Shown piece after piece: positions 8,801 to 17,207 of a stretch of 64,000 nucleotides of DNA. Positions within the stretch are counted from its first letter, which is position 1. Each line of letters begins with the position of its first letter. A program made the translations under genes and the position numbers. Below the pieces are notes generated by a model, which ran no database searches, had not been told where the DNA came from, and was given only the letters and a program-made list of their open reading frames with translations. This DNA comes from Rhizobium rosettiformans (GTDB lineage: Bacteria > Pseudomonadota > Alphaproteobacteria > Rhizobiales > Rhizobiaceae): assembly GCF_016806065.1 (NCBI RefSeq), contig NZ_CP032407.1, forward strand, positions 72,911-136,910, in the 5' to 3' direction.

Positions 8801-10337
8801 CTTTATGGCGCATGCGCGCCTCGAAGTCGTAGGCATCCGACTTGCCATCAAAGTGCGCATGCAAAGCCTCTCCTGACGATTGCAAATCGTCGGGGTGCGC
8901 ATGTTTCATCCATGTATCAATCGATACGGGCTGCATTTCAGAAAGGGTGTAGCCAATGATTTCGGCCCACCGCTCGTTGAACCGGGTTTCGCCGGTCTGA
9001 ACGTTCCATTCCCAAGTGCCAGCCTGCGTGCCCTCGATGATGTAGCCAAGGCGCCGCTTTTCTTCAGCCAGCCTTCGCTCTGCCAGCCGCCGGAGTGTGA
9101 CATCTTCCATGATTGCCATCGTACGAACTGGCCGACGTTCAGAATCACGTTCGAGCGTCGCCGACAGCAACACGTCAATGATCTCTCCCCGGCTGCTGAC
9201 CAACTGATATTCGACCAGCTCGCAATGACCGGTTCTAAAGAACTCAGGAAGAACGGCACGTGCCTTCAGCCGCGAAGCCTCCGTCAGGAATTCGGACGAA
9301 AAACGGCCTATTACCTCCTCACGATGATACCCTAACACCTCAAGCCACCGATCACTTACGGTGAGAAGGCGCCCGCTCGCATCAATTGAATGCATGATGG
9401 CTGGAGTCGTTTCATACAGTCTTCGAACACGTTGTTGGTTTTCGAACGCTGATGCCCGAGCCTTCACAAGGTCGCCAATATCGCGAATTATTGCCGTCAT
9501 GCCCAGGAAACTGCCTAACCCTGAAACGACCTGGCCAAAAGATATGGACACGGGAAACGACGTCCCATCCGATCGAAGGCCTGAACTCTCGACTAATTTG
9601 CCCGTCCCCTTTTCCAGCCATGCGGTGACATCGAGCAACCTTTTGTCTTCAAGCACAGCGGGCAAGATCCGTTCAATCGACTGTCCAATGAGATCATCAG
9701 CAGTGCAAGCGAACAGGCGCTCTGCCGCGTCATTACAGTGCTGGATTCTTCCGTCGAGACCCATCGTGACAACGGCATCAGGGCTACTTTTCAGTATTGC
9801 AGCGGCTCTCGCCTCGACGAGACGCAGTTCCTTCTCAGATTGAACCGCAACGCGGGCTTCAAGTGCGCGTGCGGCTGCGTAACCAAGATGGTTAAGCACA
9901 TCTCGTTGGTGCTGCGTCAGAGTGCGTGGTTCGCGATCGATCACACATAAGGACCCGACGTATTGACCATTGGTGAGGGCCAGAGGAACGCCGGCGTAGA
10001 ACCGAATTCCAGGATCACCGTTGACCAGCGGATTAGCGGAGAACCTCTGGTCCTTGGTAGCGTCCTCTACTTCCATGAGCGCGCCTTGCTGCATCGCGTG
10101 CGCACAGAATGAGACATCCCGGGGGGTCTCAGTGACACCCGGCAGTCCAACGCTCGCCTTGAACCACTGTCGGTTTTCTTCCACCAGGCTGATCAATGAA
10201 ATAGGAGTACAGCAAACCAGTGCTGCCGCCTTGACTAGCGCATCGAACTCCGGTTCAGGCTTTGTATCCAAGACTTGGAGGTCCCGCAGTGCCTGCAACC
10301 GCTTTTGCTCTTCCATAAAAGCAGGGACCTGGGTCAA
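5862..10337 (-). CDS. GAF-PAS(7)-GGDEF-EAL c-di-GMP signalling protein
   Basis: A very large cytoplasmic sensor of 1491 residues with no transmembrane segment. An N-terminal GAF domain (about 25-160) is followed by seven PAS domains, several of the PAS_3 type with WEW or GIWD motifs and PAC-like ends, then GGDEF (about 1070-1230, ARLGGDEFGVILE) and EAL (about 1235-1485). The EAL domain carries ELLIRM in place of EAL, plus NLSGHSV, EITETAAI, DDFGAGASSF, FLKIDGQF and DYAQGFHIHKP, so both cyclase and phosphodiesterase activity are possible; the inhibitory RxxD site was not looked for in detail. The start at 10337 puts the GAF domain near the N-terminus. It is the first gene of a run of same-strand c-di-GMP genes. 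Signals sensed are unknown. Confidence 0.94.
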   Translation of the reverse strand: MTQVPAFMEEQKRLQALRDLQVLDTKPEPEFDALVKAAALVCCTPISLISLVEENRQWFKASVGLPGVTETPRDVSFCAHAMQQGALMEVEDATKDQRFSANPLVNGDPGIRFYAGVPLALTNGQYVGSLCVIDREPRTLTQHQRDVLNHLGYAAARALEARVAVQSEKELRLVEARAAAILKSSPDAVVTMGLDGRIQHCNDAAERLFACTADDLIGQSIERILPAVLEDKRLLDVTAWLEKGTGKLVESSGLRSDGTSFPVSISFGQVVSGLGSFLGMTAIIRDIGDLVKARASAFENQQRVRRLYETTPAIMHSIDASGRLLTVSDRWLEVLGYHREEVIGRFSSEFLTEASRLKARAVLPEFFRTGHCELVEYQLVSSRGEIIDVLLSATLERDSERRPVRTMAIMEDVTLRRLAERRLAEEKRRLGYIIEGTQAGTWEWNVQTGETRFNERWAEIIGYTLSEMQPVSIDTWMKHAHPDDLQSSGEALHAHFDGKSDAYDFEARMRHKDGHWVWVHDRGKVITRTPDGKPQWMFGTHQDITLRKIQEDALRKSRIFLERTGKVAGVGGWEVDLATGDIIWSDETCQIHGVEPGYRPTMDEAIAYYAPEARPIIQNAVEKGMATGEGWDLELPFIKASGERIWVRAVGAVEFDGEKPVRISGAFQDISERIEQRARLERLNEQMAAATENGGIGIWDADLRTGRTYYSDIWCELLGYSREEFGNAIDNWLALVHPDDRERAQAADRDHIAGETPYFEEEFRMRRKDGSWVWILDRGRVVARNDDGSPVRMIGTHIDVSRRKAEEEERRLLAERMSIATDSGGIGIWDYDLVMNVVTWDPWMYRLFGLPERSGERVSDLWRRHIHQDDYERIEQAAHLAIRENRPLNEEYRIIRPDHSTHYIRISAKVVSDVCGQPLRLIGAAWDVSAQRKMALELEDQHELMRVTLHSIGDAVITTDALGIVQWLNPVAERMTGWSAAEASGQPSSVVFDIINEETRQRAPDPITACLRSLDIVGLDENTMLIARDGQEFSIEDSAAPIRNSEGDVLGAVLVFHDVSEQRRLSREMRYRASHDPLTGLINRAEFDRRLQTVFEKSRFDSSSNVLLYIDLDQFKIVNDSCGHAVGDDLLKQVGKLLADTIRSGDTLARLGGDEFGVILEACPAANATRIAQAMCDRMRDFRFVHDDKRFRVGTSIGLVPIDGTMQSLASILQAADNACYAAKEGGRNRVHVWVNTDQAIAARSGEMRWASRIERALDDDQFVLFAQNIRPISGTPAGRHVELLIRMKDEDGSLISPSAFLPSAERFNLATRLDQWVLTHAIDWIARLPEATETETISVNLSGHSVGDRSFHRQAMEILDEAGYAVCRRLCFEITETAAITNLADATTFIDQVRSRGVRVALDDFGAGASSFGYLKRFPVDFLKIDGQFIRDLTNDPLNDVAVRCFVDVARVLGIKTVAEYVESAEILSKLASIGVDYAQGFHIHKPEAI

Positions 10338-10602
10338 TTCTACAATCCTAAGCTGCCGTTACACTTGACGAAAAGTTAGCGCGTCCCAAGACTTAGAACA
10401 GGGGCCCTAACATCGATAGAGTTTCTCTAAACCAAATATAACGCAGCGACGGAAAGCACGCTATGTCCCTTGGCGCGATAACAAGAATGATGACTTCACT
10501 TTCTGGATCAGCGCAAATGAGACAGAAATCTCTTAATTGGAAGAAAAGATGATTTTCGGCTCATCGTAGCTCATTCAAAGGAAGTGAAAATGAGCTAAAA
10601 GT

Positions 10603-10749
10603 TTGGGCCCAGACATCGCGACCGAGAAGGCGATCAAGGACATCCGCCGCGCCGCGCACAAGCATCATTCACCAGAGGAGAAAATCCGGATCGTCGAGGA
10701 AGGCCTGCGTGGCGAAAACAGCATCGCCGCGATCTGCCGCCGTGAGGGA
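10603..10749 (+). pseudogene. Fragment of IS3-family transposase OrfA
   Basis: About 49 codons read [16 protein letters not shown], then [14 protein letters not shown] and AAICRREG, which is the start of the helix-turn-helix OrfA of IS3-family elements common in Rhizobiales. The similarity stops abruptly at about 10749, where the sequence becomes chemoreceptor sequence on the other strand. No OrfB, terminal repeats or rest of OrfA are present, so this is a dead remnant. Confidence 0.7.
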
Positions 10750-10990
10750 CCTCGGTCGAGGAATTCTGGATCAGCCCCTTGATCTCCTTAGCAGCACTGG
10801 CCGAACGTTGGGCGAGTTCGCGCACTTCCTGGGCAACGACGGCAAAGCCTTTGCCGGCTTCACCGGCACGCGCTGCCTCAATCCCGGCATTCAGCGCTAG
10901 GAGATTGGTCTGGAAGGCAATCCCATCAATTACACCGATGATATTGAAGAGCTGCGGCGAACTGTCCTCGACACGGCGCACATCGCTCGC
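10750..10990 (-). pseudogene. Chemoreceptor signalling-tip fragment
   Basis: On the minus strand this stretch encodes only the hairpin tip of a methyl-accepting chemotaxis protein: [54 protein letters not shown]. It matches the tip of the intact receptor just downstream (11270-13066) with few substitutions (DGIAF for DEIAF). No sensor, membrane or adaptation region is attached, and one side is joined to transposase sequence. It is a rearranged remnant, probably of a receptor related to the neighbour. Confidence 0.75.
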
Positions 10991-11269
10991 CTCGCGAGTT
11001 CTTAAACCGCCATTCAGAAACCTGGTCCTGTCCGGTTTTTAAGGGGCAACTCCAGCGACAATTAGAACCAGTCGGGACGGCATCCGTTCTGAAGAAGACA
11101 CCTTATGTAAGCGCATTAACACATACGAAACCAAGTATGGGATATTAATTTCAACAGAAAAAATCGAAAAAACAATAAGATATACGATTACCGAGTTTCG
11201 CCCTGTTGATCACTTCTCTGTATACTTTTCGCTCACTTCACACACCTCTCGTCATCAAAGGACACAACG

Positions 11270-13066
11270 ATGTTTGGAATTTCGAGCGGCACCCGTGCCC
11301 AACTGGAGTCTCTGGAAGTCGTTACTGCCAACATCATGATTGCAGATGAGAAGCTCAACATCCGCTACATGAATACGGCGGTAAAGGAACTGCTGAAGGA
11401 AGCGGAGAGTGACCTGAAGAAGGAGCTACCCCGTTTCGAGTTCTCTAAGCTGATCGGTAGCAATATCGACATCTTCCACAAGAACCCAGGTCATCAGCGC
11501 AATATGCTGAGCAGCCTGAAGAACCAGCACAGAGCGACAATCTGGGTCGGCCACAGAGCCTTCGATCTGATCGTGACGCCTCTGAAAACAGGCGCAAAAA
11601 CCACTGGCTTCGTGGTGGAGTGGGCGGATGCAAAGGAAAGGCTCCAGAACCTCGACTTCAAGGGACAGCTTCAGGCGATTGGCAAGGCACAGGCCGCGAT
11701 CGAGTTCACCCCCTCCGGCGAGGTCGTCACGGCGAACGATAATTTCCTCAACGCAACCGGCTACACACTCGCGGAGATCAAGGGCAAGTCGCATCGCATG
11801 TTTCTGGAGCAGGGCGCTAGCGGGGACATCGCGTTTTCGACCCTGTGGCCACAGCTCAGGGCAAATCAAGCGTTCATCGGCGACATCGTTCGCTATGGCA
11901 AGGGCGGTCGCCAGCTATTCCTCAACGCGTCCTACAACCCGATCACCGATGAAAAGGGCAATGTCATCAAGGTTGTGAAGTTCGCGACCGACGTGAGCGA
12001 CCGGGTGCATGCGGTCAGCACCGTTGGTGCAGCCCTGAGCAAACTTGCTCAAGGCGATGTCAGTTTTACGATCGACAAGCCCTTCGCGGCTGACTTCGAG
12101 CCTCTTAGAACCAACCTCAACGAAGCCGTCACTCAGCTTGCCAGCACGCTCGCCGCGGTTGCCCTCTCTACTGATCAGATTGACGGCGGAACACGCGAAA
12201 TCAGTTCCAGCGCAGAGGACCTTTCGAGGCGCACCGAGCAGCAGGCAGCGTCCCTTGAAGAGACGGCTGCCGCACTCGACCAGATCACGGTCAATGTCAA
12301 AAATGCGTCCAAGCGCGCCGAGGAAGCCCGTCACGCCACCCAGGCCGCCGACACAAGCGCGACGCGCTCCGGTCAGATCGTGGCCGAAGCTGTCGGCGCG
12401 ATGGCGCGCATCGAGCAGTCCTCGAACCAGATCTCCAATATCATTGGCGTGATTGACGAGATCGCCTTTCAGACCAACCTGCTGGCGCTCAATGCTGGCG
12501 TCGAAGCCGCTCGCGCCGGCGAAGCCGGCAAGGGCTTTGCCGTCGTTGCCCAGGAAGTCCGAGAGCTTGCCCAACGGTCCGCCAGTGCTGCGAAGGAGAT
12601 CAAGGAGCTGATCCGCAACTCCTCCGAAGAGGTCAAGAACGGCGTCAAGCTTGTCAGCGAGACCGGTGAGGCACTGAAGACGATCCAGAACAACATCGTT
12701 GCGGTCAACGACCACATGCAGGCGATTGCGAGCTCGGCACGGGAGCAGGCAACCGGTCTTTCTGAGGTGAACACGGCCGTCAACCAGATGGACCAGGTGA
12801 CCCAGCAGAATGCCGCGATGGTCGAGGAATCGAATGCGGCAAGCGCCACGCTTGCGAACGAGACGCAGCGGCTGCGCCAGTTCATCGCACGGTTCACATT
12901 GGGCAGGCACTATACTGCGCAGAAGACCTCTTCCTCGTCACCGCACAGCCCCGCTCGGGCGCCAGCTCCAACTGCACCTACCATCGAATCCAGGCCAGCG
13001 TCTGGACGGTCAGCCGCGATGTATGGAAACGCTGCTCTGAAACAAGAAGAGTGGCAGCAATTCTAA
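11270..13066 (+). CDS. Soluble PAS-PAS methyl-accepting chemotaxis protein
   Basis: A 598-residue chemoreceptor without a transmembrane segment, so it should sense a cytoplasmic cue such as redox or energy state. Two PAS domains (about 10-115 and 135-245, the second with a clear PAC end, KFATDVSDR) are followed by a HAMP-like linker (about 245-300) and the long coiled-coil signalling domain (about 300-545) with tip [20 protein letters not shown] and flanking methylation-type helices. The last residues are EEWQQF, which fits the xWxxF tether for CheR/CheB, so this receptor can probably recruit the adaptation enzymes. An AAAGGA ribosome site lies before the ATG at 11270. It resembles the Aer/BdlA-like receptors of rhizobia. 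Confidence 0.94.
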   Translation: MFGISSGTRAQLESLEVVTANIMIADEKLNIRYMNTAVKELLKEAESDLKKELPRFEFSKLIGSNIDIFHKNPGHQRNMLSSLKNQHRATIWVGHRAFDLIVTPLKTGAKTTGFVVEWADAKERLQNLDFKGQLQAIGKAQAAIEFTPSGEVVTANDNFLNATGYTLAEIKGKSHRMFLEQGASGDIAFSTLWPQLRANQAFIGDIVRYGKGGRQLFLNASYNPITDEKGNVIKVVKFATDVSDRVHAVSTVGAALSKLAQGDVSFTIDKPFAADFEPLRTNLNEAVTQLASTLAAVALSTDQIDGGTREISSSAEDLSRRTEQQAASLEETAAALDQITVNVKNASKRAEEARHATQAADTSATRSGQIVAEAVGAMARIEQSSNQISNIIGVIDEIAFQTNLLALNAGVEAARAGEAGKGFAVVAQEVRELAQRSASAAKEIKELIRNSSEEVKNGVKLVSETGEALKTIQNNIVAVNDHMQAIASSAREQATGLSEVNTAVNQMDQVTQQNAAMVEESNAASATLANETQRLRQFIARFTLGRHYTAQKTSSSSPHSPARAPAPTAPTIESRPASGRSAAMYGNAALKQEEWQQF

Positions 13067-13206
13067 GCGATCAAATCACTACGATTACGCAGTTGGCGGA
13101 CCAAGCGCTTGTTATAGCTGACTGAACATGTCCTGTTTAAAGTCCATGGGACGCAGATCTCGACTGGCGCGAGTGTGCTGCATGGAGAGAGGGAATTCGG
13201 GTCATA

Positions 13207-13222
13207 TCGTGTCGGGACACGA
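13207..13222. repeat. Perfect 7-bp palindrome
   Basis: TCGTGTC and GACACGA flank two bases. The site lies about 140 bases downstream of the chemoreceptor stop. It has no T-run, so it is more like a protein-binding palindrome than an intrinsic terminator. Confidence 0.4.
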
Positions 13223-13690
13223 CACGACTCGTAGCGCATCTTGCCGAGAAAATTCTACTTTTGAAGCCCGTTAATTGGGTAAGCCCCCGGTGAATGAAGT
13301 CCGGCGCCCCAAAAACGATGTGGAGTGCCCTCCTCAGTTGCAGAGCGTGAAAGTCACGAAAGGATTATTTGGTCATTGTGACTAAGCGGGAGAAAGGTCT
13401 TTGCCGGTGTCGACCATCGAATTGTTCTATGATTTTAATGCAATACCGAAAAGAACGCTGGCTGGGCTGCAAATGAAGCCAAAGGCTGATGGTGAATCCA
13501 TATCCCAGGCTCTAAATATTGAAGTATTTTGATCATTTCATCTACAAGTTGGTGGCATACGTGTAAAAAAACGTTGACACTCCCAAAGCTTAGATGAAAG
13601 TCACGCACCTCTGCTTCAACTCAGGACATCGCCGCCGCAAGTCTCTGAACAAGCATCGTGACGCCGAGCTAGGTCGCCCATCAATTGGGC

Positions 13691-13761
13691 CCGAGGGGAC
13701 AGGTTCGCCGCCGCAGTTGTTTTCTGGGGGAAATACCATCCTGAAAACCCTGTCCCCTCGG
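13691..13761. repeat. 13-bp perfect inverted repeat with 45-base loop
   Basis: CCGAGGGGACAGG at 13691-13703 is perfectly complementary to CCTGTCCCCTCGG at 13749-13761. The loop is 45 bases long. It stands about 65 bases before the LuxR-type regulator and could form a stable stem in its leader RNA, or be the remnant of a small mobile repeat. Confidence 0.6.
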
Positions 13762-13827
13762 AACAGGCTCACCATGACACTTCTACAAAAATATACCATC
13801 ACCGACTTTTAGGGGGCATGCGAGAAA

Positions 13828-14496
13828 ATGACCATTTCGGGCTCGGATACTGGGAGCATTGCTTCTATCGCGTCGTCTCAAAAAAGAGAGGATGCTATGC
13901 TGGAACTGTGCGAGCGAATAGACGTCATAGCCCGGCGATGGAATGCGTCGGCTTTGGGTGTTTACGAACACGTCCAGATCGAGGATGGAGAGGACAACAG
14001 ACTGGTCTACGGCTGGGACGAAGAGGATGATGCTGCAAGTCTTGTTCTAGATCCCTCCACCAGTTTTGCACTCGACGTTCAGTGGCGGCGCTTGCTGGGC
14101 CATGCGGAAGTCATCTTTGACGGGCCGTCGGTTGTTCGTCTGGGTGACAATGTAGCGCTCCGCTATGTGGCTCATCCATCGATGTCCACCGCCACTTATG
14201 TCGTGGTTTCCTTGCACAGCGATGCAGAGACTGCCTCGAAATGCTCCCGTGAGCTGGATGCAGCGATGACGACCACACAATTTTCCATCGATCCTAAGCC
14301 CGTGAGCTTGACCAAGCGGGAACTGGAGATCGCACGGTGGATTTGCGAGGGAAAAACATCGTCTGAGATAGCAGTGATCCTGAGCCTGTCGGAGCATACG
14401 GTCAACGACTACATTCGCTCCGGAATGAAGAAGATGGGTGCAACCAACCGACTAAGCTTTATCGCGAAGACCATACGCCGAGGGCTCGTGGCATAG
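13828..14496 (+). CDS. LuxR-family transcriptional regulator
   Basis: A 222-residue protein with a C-terminal LuxR/GerE helix-turn-helix (about 155-215): LTKRELEIARWICEGKTSSE, LSLSEHTVNDYIR and KMGATNRL are diagnostic. The N-terminal 150 residues have the length of an autoinducer- or ligand-binding domain but lack a pattern I can assign, so it need not be a quorum-sensing regulator. Initiation could be at 13828 or at the ATG 23 codons later (MLELCER). It is a single gene transcribed away from the chemoreceptor and towards the convergent MASE1 cyclase gene. Confidence 0.88.
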   Translation: MTISGSDTGSIASIASSQKREDAMLELCERIDVIARRWNASALGVYEHVQIEDGEDNRLVYGWDEEDDAASLVLDPSTSFALDVQWRRLLGHAEVIFDGPSVVRLGDNVALRYVAHPSMSTATYVVVSLHSDAETASKCSRELDAAMTTTQFSIDPKPVSLTKRELEIARWICEGKTSSEIAVILSLSEHTVNDYIRSGMKKMGATNRLSFIAKTIRRGLVA

Positions 14497-14624
14497 CGGG
14501 TTACAAACTTCTGGCAGAGATGGTTGGACAGCTGATGAGTTTGCCTCCGTGACTGCTTATTGAATTTCGGGTCGGCTGGTCTGCTTCGACCATCCCGGAT
14601 AGCCCGGCACAATGCTGCGACTAA

Positions 14625-16766
14625 TTACATTCTACGCAGCATCCCATCGCCAGAGCCATTCCAACATGCAATCCGGTCGCGTCCGCCTGACTTCGCAGTG
14701 TAAAGCGCTGTGTCCGCGCGATATATAAGCTCTGCTGCCGTTGACGCCTTTCCATCATGGACAAGTGCAGCCACACCGGCACTGATAGTGACGTGCATTT
14801 TTTCGCTCTTAGCGTGGGCAATTGCGAGGCGATTGACGGCCAATCTCACATGCTCGGCGAAAACAAACGCTCCCGACTGCTCCGTCTCGGGCAGTACGAT
14901 ACACATCTCTTCTCCGCCGTAGCGCGCGACAAAGTCAGCCGGCCGCTTGATGGTGGCTTCAAGAACTCTAGCAACATTCTGCAGGTAAGCGTCTCCGGCC
15001 TGGTGTCCATAATGATCGTTGTAAGCCTTGAAGCGATCGACATCGATCATGATCAGACTGATTGGTTTGCGGTTACGTCTGCACCTGGAGATCTCTTGTT
15101 CAATTCTCTCATCGAAAGACCGCCTGTTGAATAGTCCTGTCAGGCCGTCAGTGTCGGCAAGCAGCTCGAGTTTTTTGGCCATACCACGCAGTTCGAAATA
15201 CGCCTTTTTCATATCGGTAACATCAGAAACCACAATGGTTGTATTACCGTTGGCGACGGGATTTGATCGAATACGTAGCCATGTGCCGTTGTATAACTCC
15301 AGCTCATCGTCTGCGCCCTCTTTGAGCTTGCGCATGGCAATCTTTGGATCGAGACCTGGAGCCTCGCCCTTCTCCTTAGAAAGTGCCAGTATCGAAGGAA
15401 GATAGGCACCAGGATTCCTGAGTTCGCCAGTCAGCGGGAATAAGGATTTGTATTTCTCATTGCAGAATATGATGAAGCCGTCTGAGTTTATAACAGCCAG
15501 ACCGCCAGACATTTCTGAAAGGATTAGATCCAGCCGCTCCTTGCCCGCCTTCAATTCCAGCTCAAGCGACCTCCGCTCCATGATATCTCTTGTGACGCCT
15601 GCCATACCGACGACACGTCCCGTTGCTGAGTGCAGCGGCACTTTCGACGTCTCGAACCAGCGTTCATTACCCCGAGCATCCAGAACGCGTTCAACCTTGT
15701 TGTTGACCGGGTTGTTACTGAACATCACGCCCTGCTCTTCGATGAAAAGCTCCTTGGCGCGCTCGCGGTTCGTGAAATCAAAGTCAGTCTTGCCGAGGAC
15801 TTCTGTCGTCGTACGGAGCCCGACATGCCTTGCGACATTCAGATTTGCTGAGACGATTTCACTTCGCAAGTTCTTGATATAGTGAAAATCCGGGGCCTGA
15901 GAAAGCGCGGACATAAGTAGCGTCCGTTCTCCAAGCAAACATGCAATTGCAAAGCTTGTGATCGAGCTAGTCGCAGTAAAGAGCTGCAGGGCATATAGTT
16001 TGATCCGAAGTGACTCTTGAATCAGTGCTATCGGCCCAAGCCCGTACATGGTCGACCACAGTCCGATCATGGCCGTAAGAAACACGGAGAAAGCCGCTCC
16101 AGGAAATCCGAGGCAAAACGTCGCAAGAATAATTGCAGGGAAGGCGAGGAAAAGCAGCGGAAGAGTAGACTGTAGAAAGACCGCTGCAAGTGCGGTGACA
16201 AGAACGACGAGAACGAATAATGTACGAAGCAGGACCCGTCGGTGGAACAGGTCAGCTAAGTCCCCCCTGTTCAAAATCAACAGCAAGGGTGTGACTGTGA
16301 TCAGGCCGAGCGCATCCGCCGCATACCAATTCGCAAAGACCGAAATGAAGCTTGCTCCGGTCATCTGATACAATGCGAAGGCTGCAATTCCAGCCGATAG
16401 CAAGCAGGCGGGGCCCATAGAGACCGCGGTGAGTATGAACATTGGTCTCGGGCGCCGGAAATCACGCTCTTTCGTCAAGCCGGTCACGAGCAAAGCACAG
16501 ATAAGAACTTCAATCATGTTTACGGCAGAAAGGGTTGCGGCTGTGAGCAGGCCGTCGCCAGATTGGAGATTGGCCAGGATGTTTCCAAGCCACGCTGCCG
16601 GGAACAGGAAAATCCAAGATGATCGCTCTTCTTTGAGCACGGCGGCAAGCAGCACCGCATTGGAAATCCATATTGCGGCAATCCGTTCAGTGCCGCGTGT
16701 CAACTCGATGCCCGCCAGAGCAGTGACAAAGACACAAATGCCGACTACAGCCCCGCCCGCGCGCAC
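14625..16766 (-). CDS. MASE1-PAS-PAS diguanylate cyclase, start region possibly frameshifted
   Basis: A 713-residue membrane diguanylate cyclase. The first 285 residues are a multi-helix MASE1 sensor (AAIWISNAVLLAAVLKE, FANWYAADALGLITVTPLLL), followed by two PAS domains (about 290-400 and 410-520) and a GGDEF domain (about 535-700). The active site reads RYGGEEMCIVL, with Met where Phe is usual, and the RxxD inhibitory site is present (RPAD). The track-like start is GTG at 16766, without a good ribosome site. A better start, ATG at 16810 preceded by GAGG, begins MSEPTSQSVDKFYGQCARAG but is one base out of frame: adding one G to the G-run at 16751-16754 would join the frames into a natural N-terminus. 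Confidence 0.88.
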   Translation of the reverse strand: MRAGGAVVGICVFVTALAGIELTRGTERIAAIWISNAVLLAAVLKEERSSWIFLFPAAWLGNILANLQSGDGLLTAATLSAVNMIEVLICALLVTGLTKERDFRRPRPMFILTAVSMGPACLLSAGIAAFALYQMTGASFISVFANWYAADALGLITVTPLLLILNRGDLADLFHRRVLLRTLFVLVVLVTALAAVFLQSTLPLLFLAFPAIILATFCLGFPGAAFSVFLTAMIGLWSTMYGLGPIALIQESLRIKLYALQLFTATSSITSFAIACLLGERTLLMSALSQAPDFHYIKNLRSEIVSANLNVARHVGLRTTTEVLGKTDFDFTNRERAKELFIEEQGVMFSNNPVNNKVERVLDARGNERWFETSKVPLHSATGRVVGMAGVTRDIMERRSLELELKAGKERLDLILSEMSGGLAVINSDGFIIFCNEKYKSLFPLTGELRNPGAYLPSILALSKEKGEAPGLDPKIAMRKLKEGADDELELYNGTWLRIRSNPVANGNTTIVVSDVTDMKKAYFELRGMAKKLELLADTDGLTGLFNRRSFDERIEQEISRCRRNRKPISLIMIDVDRFKAYNDHYGHQAGDAYLQNVARVLEATIKRPADFVARYGGEEMCIVLPETEQSGAFVFAEHVRLAVNRLAIAHAKSEKMHVTISAGVAALVHDGKASTAAELIYRADTALYTAKSGGRDRIACWNGSGDGMLRRM

Positions 16767-17207
16767 TGCCCATAAAACTTATCGACGGATTGACTGGTAG
16801 GCTCACTCATTTCGACCTCATTTGAATGAGCCCCAGACTGGCATATTGCAGTGAAGCATGAATTAAAGCGGTGGCACCGAATTCAGGCTTGCGTGCTCTG
16901 TTCGACGAATTGTCTAGAATACGGCCGGTTACTCGGGGTCGTCTCCGACCAAATTGAAGTCGCCGGCGGCCTTGTGCGGCTTGAGAAGCGTGACGATGTT
17001 GCGCACCAAACTCCAGAAGCTGTTGGCCTCCCGTTCGGCTCTAACTCACGGGCAATCTTCAGGGTCTTGATTGAGCAGAGGTCCCACCGCAGGACGAACG
17101 GCAGAATAGCGGCATCCCGCAACCTCAATTGCATGATGCACACCAAACGTCACACCAAGCACTGTTCAAGCCGCTGCTGATCCCTGACCGCGTTCCATAA
17201 CCGGAAA
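16767..17207. other. Intergenic stretch, no gene recognised
   Basis: About 440 bases between the start of the MASE1 cyclase gene and the stop of the fliG-like gene. Short open frames on both strands show no recognisable protein sequence. The part next to 16810 holds the ribosome site and probable promoter of the cyclase gene. Confidence 0.4.

Larger units (their letters stand above)
13067..13827. other. Gene-free stretch with two inverted repeats
   Basis: About 760 bases between the chemoreceptor and the LuxR-type regulator. No reading frame here resembles a known protein. The only clear structures are a perfect palindrome at 13207-13222 and a 13-bp inverted repeat at 13691-13761. The tail of the region must carry the promoter of the regulator, but no convincing promoter elements were identified. 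Confidence 0.5.

Noticed and set aside
7701..8876. A 391-codon plus-strand frame inside the GAF-PAS-GGDEF-EAL gene
   Set aside because: Antisense to strongly conserved PAS domains; no domain or ribosome site of its own.
13067..13827. Small frames such as 13594-13812
   Set aside because: Cross the inverted repeat, lack ribosome sites and resemble no protein.
16851..17180. A 109-codon plus-strand frame between the MASE1 cyclase and fliG
   Set aside because: No domain, no ribosome site, and a similar-length frame lies on the other strand; neither supported.
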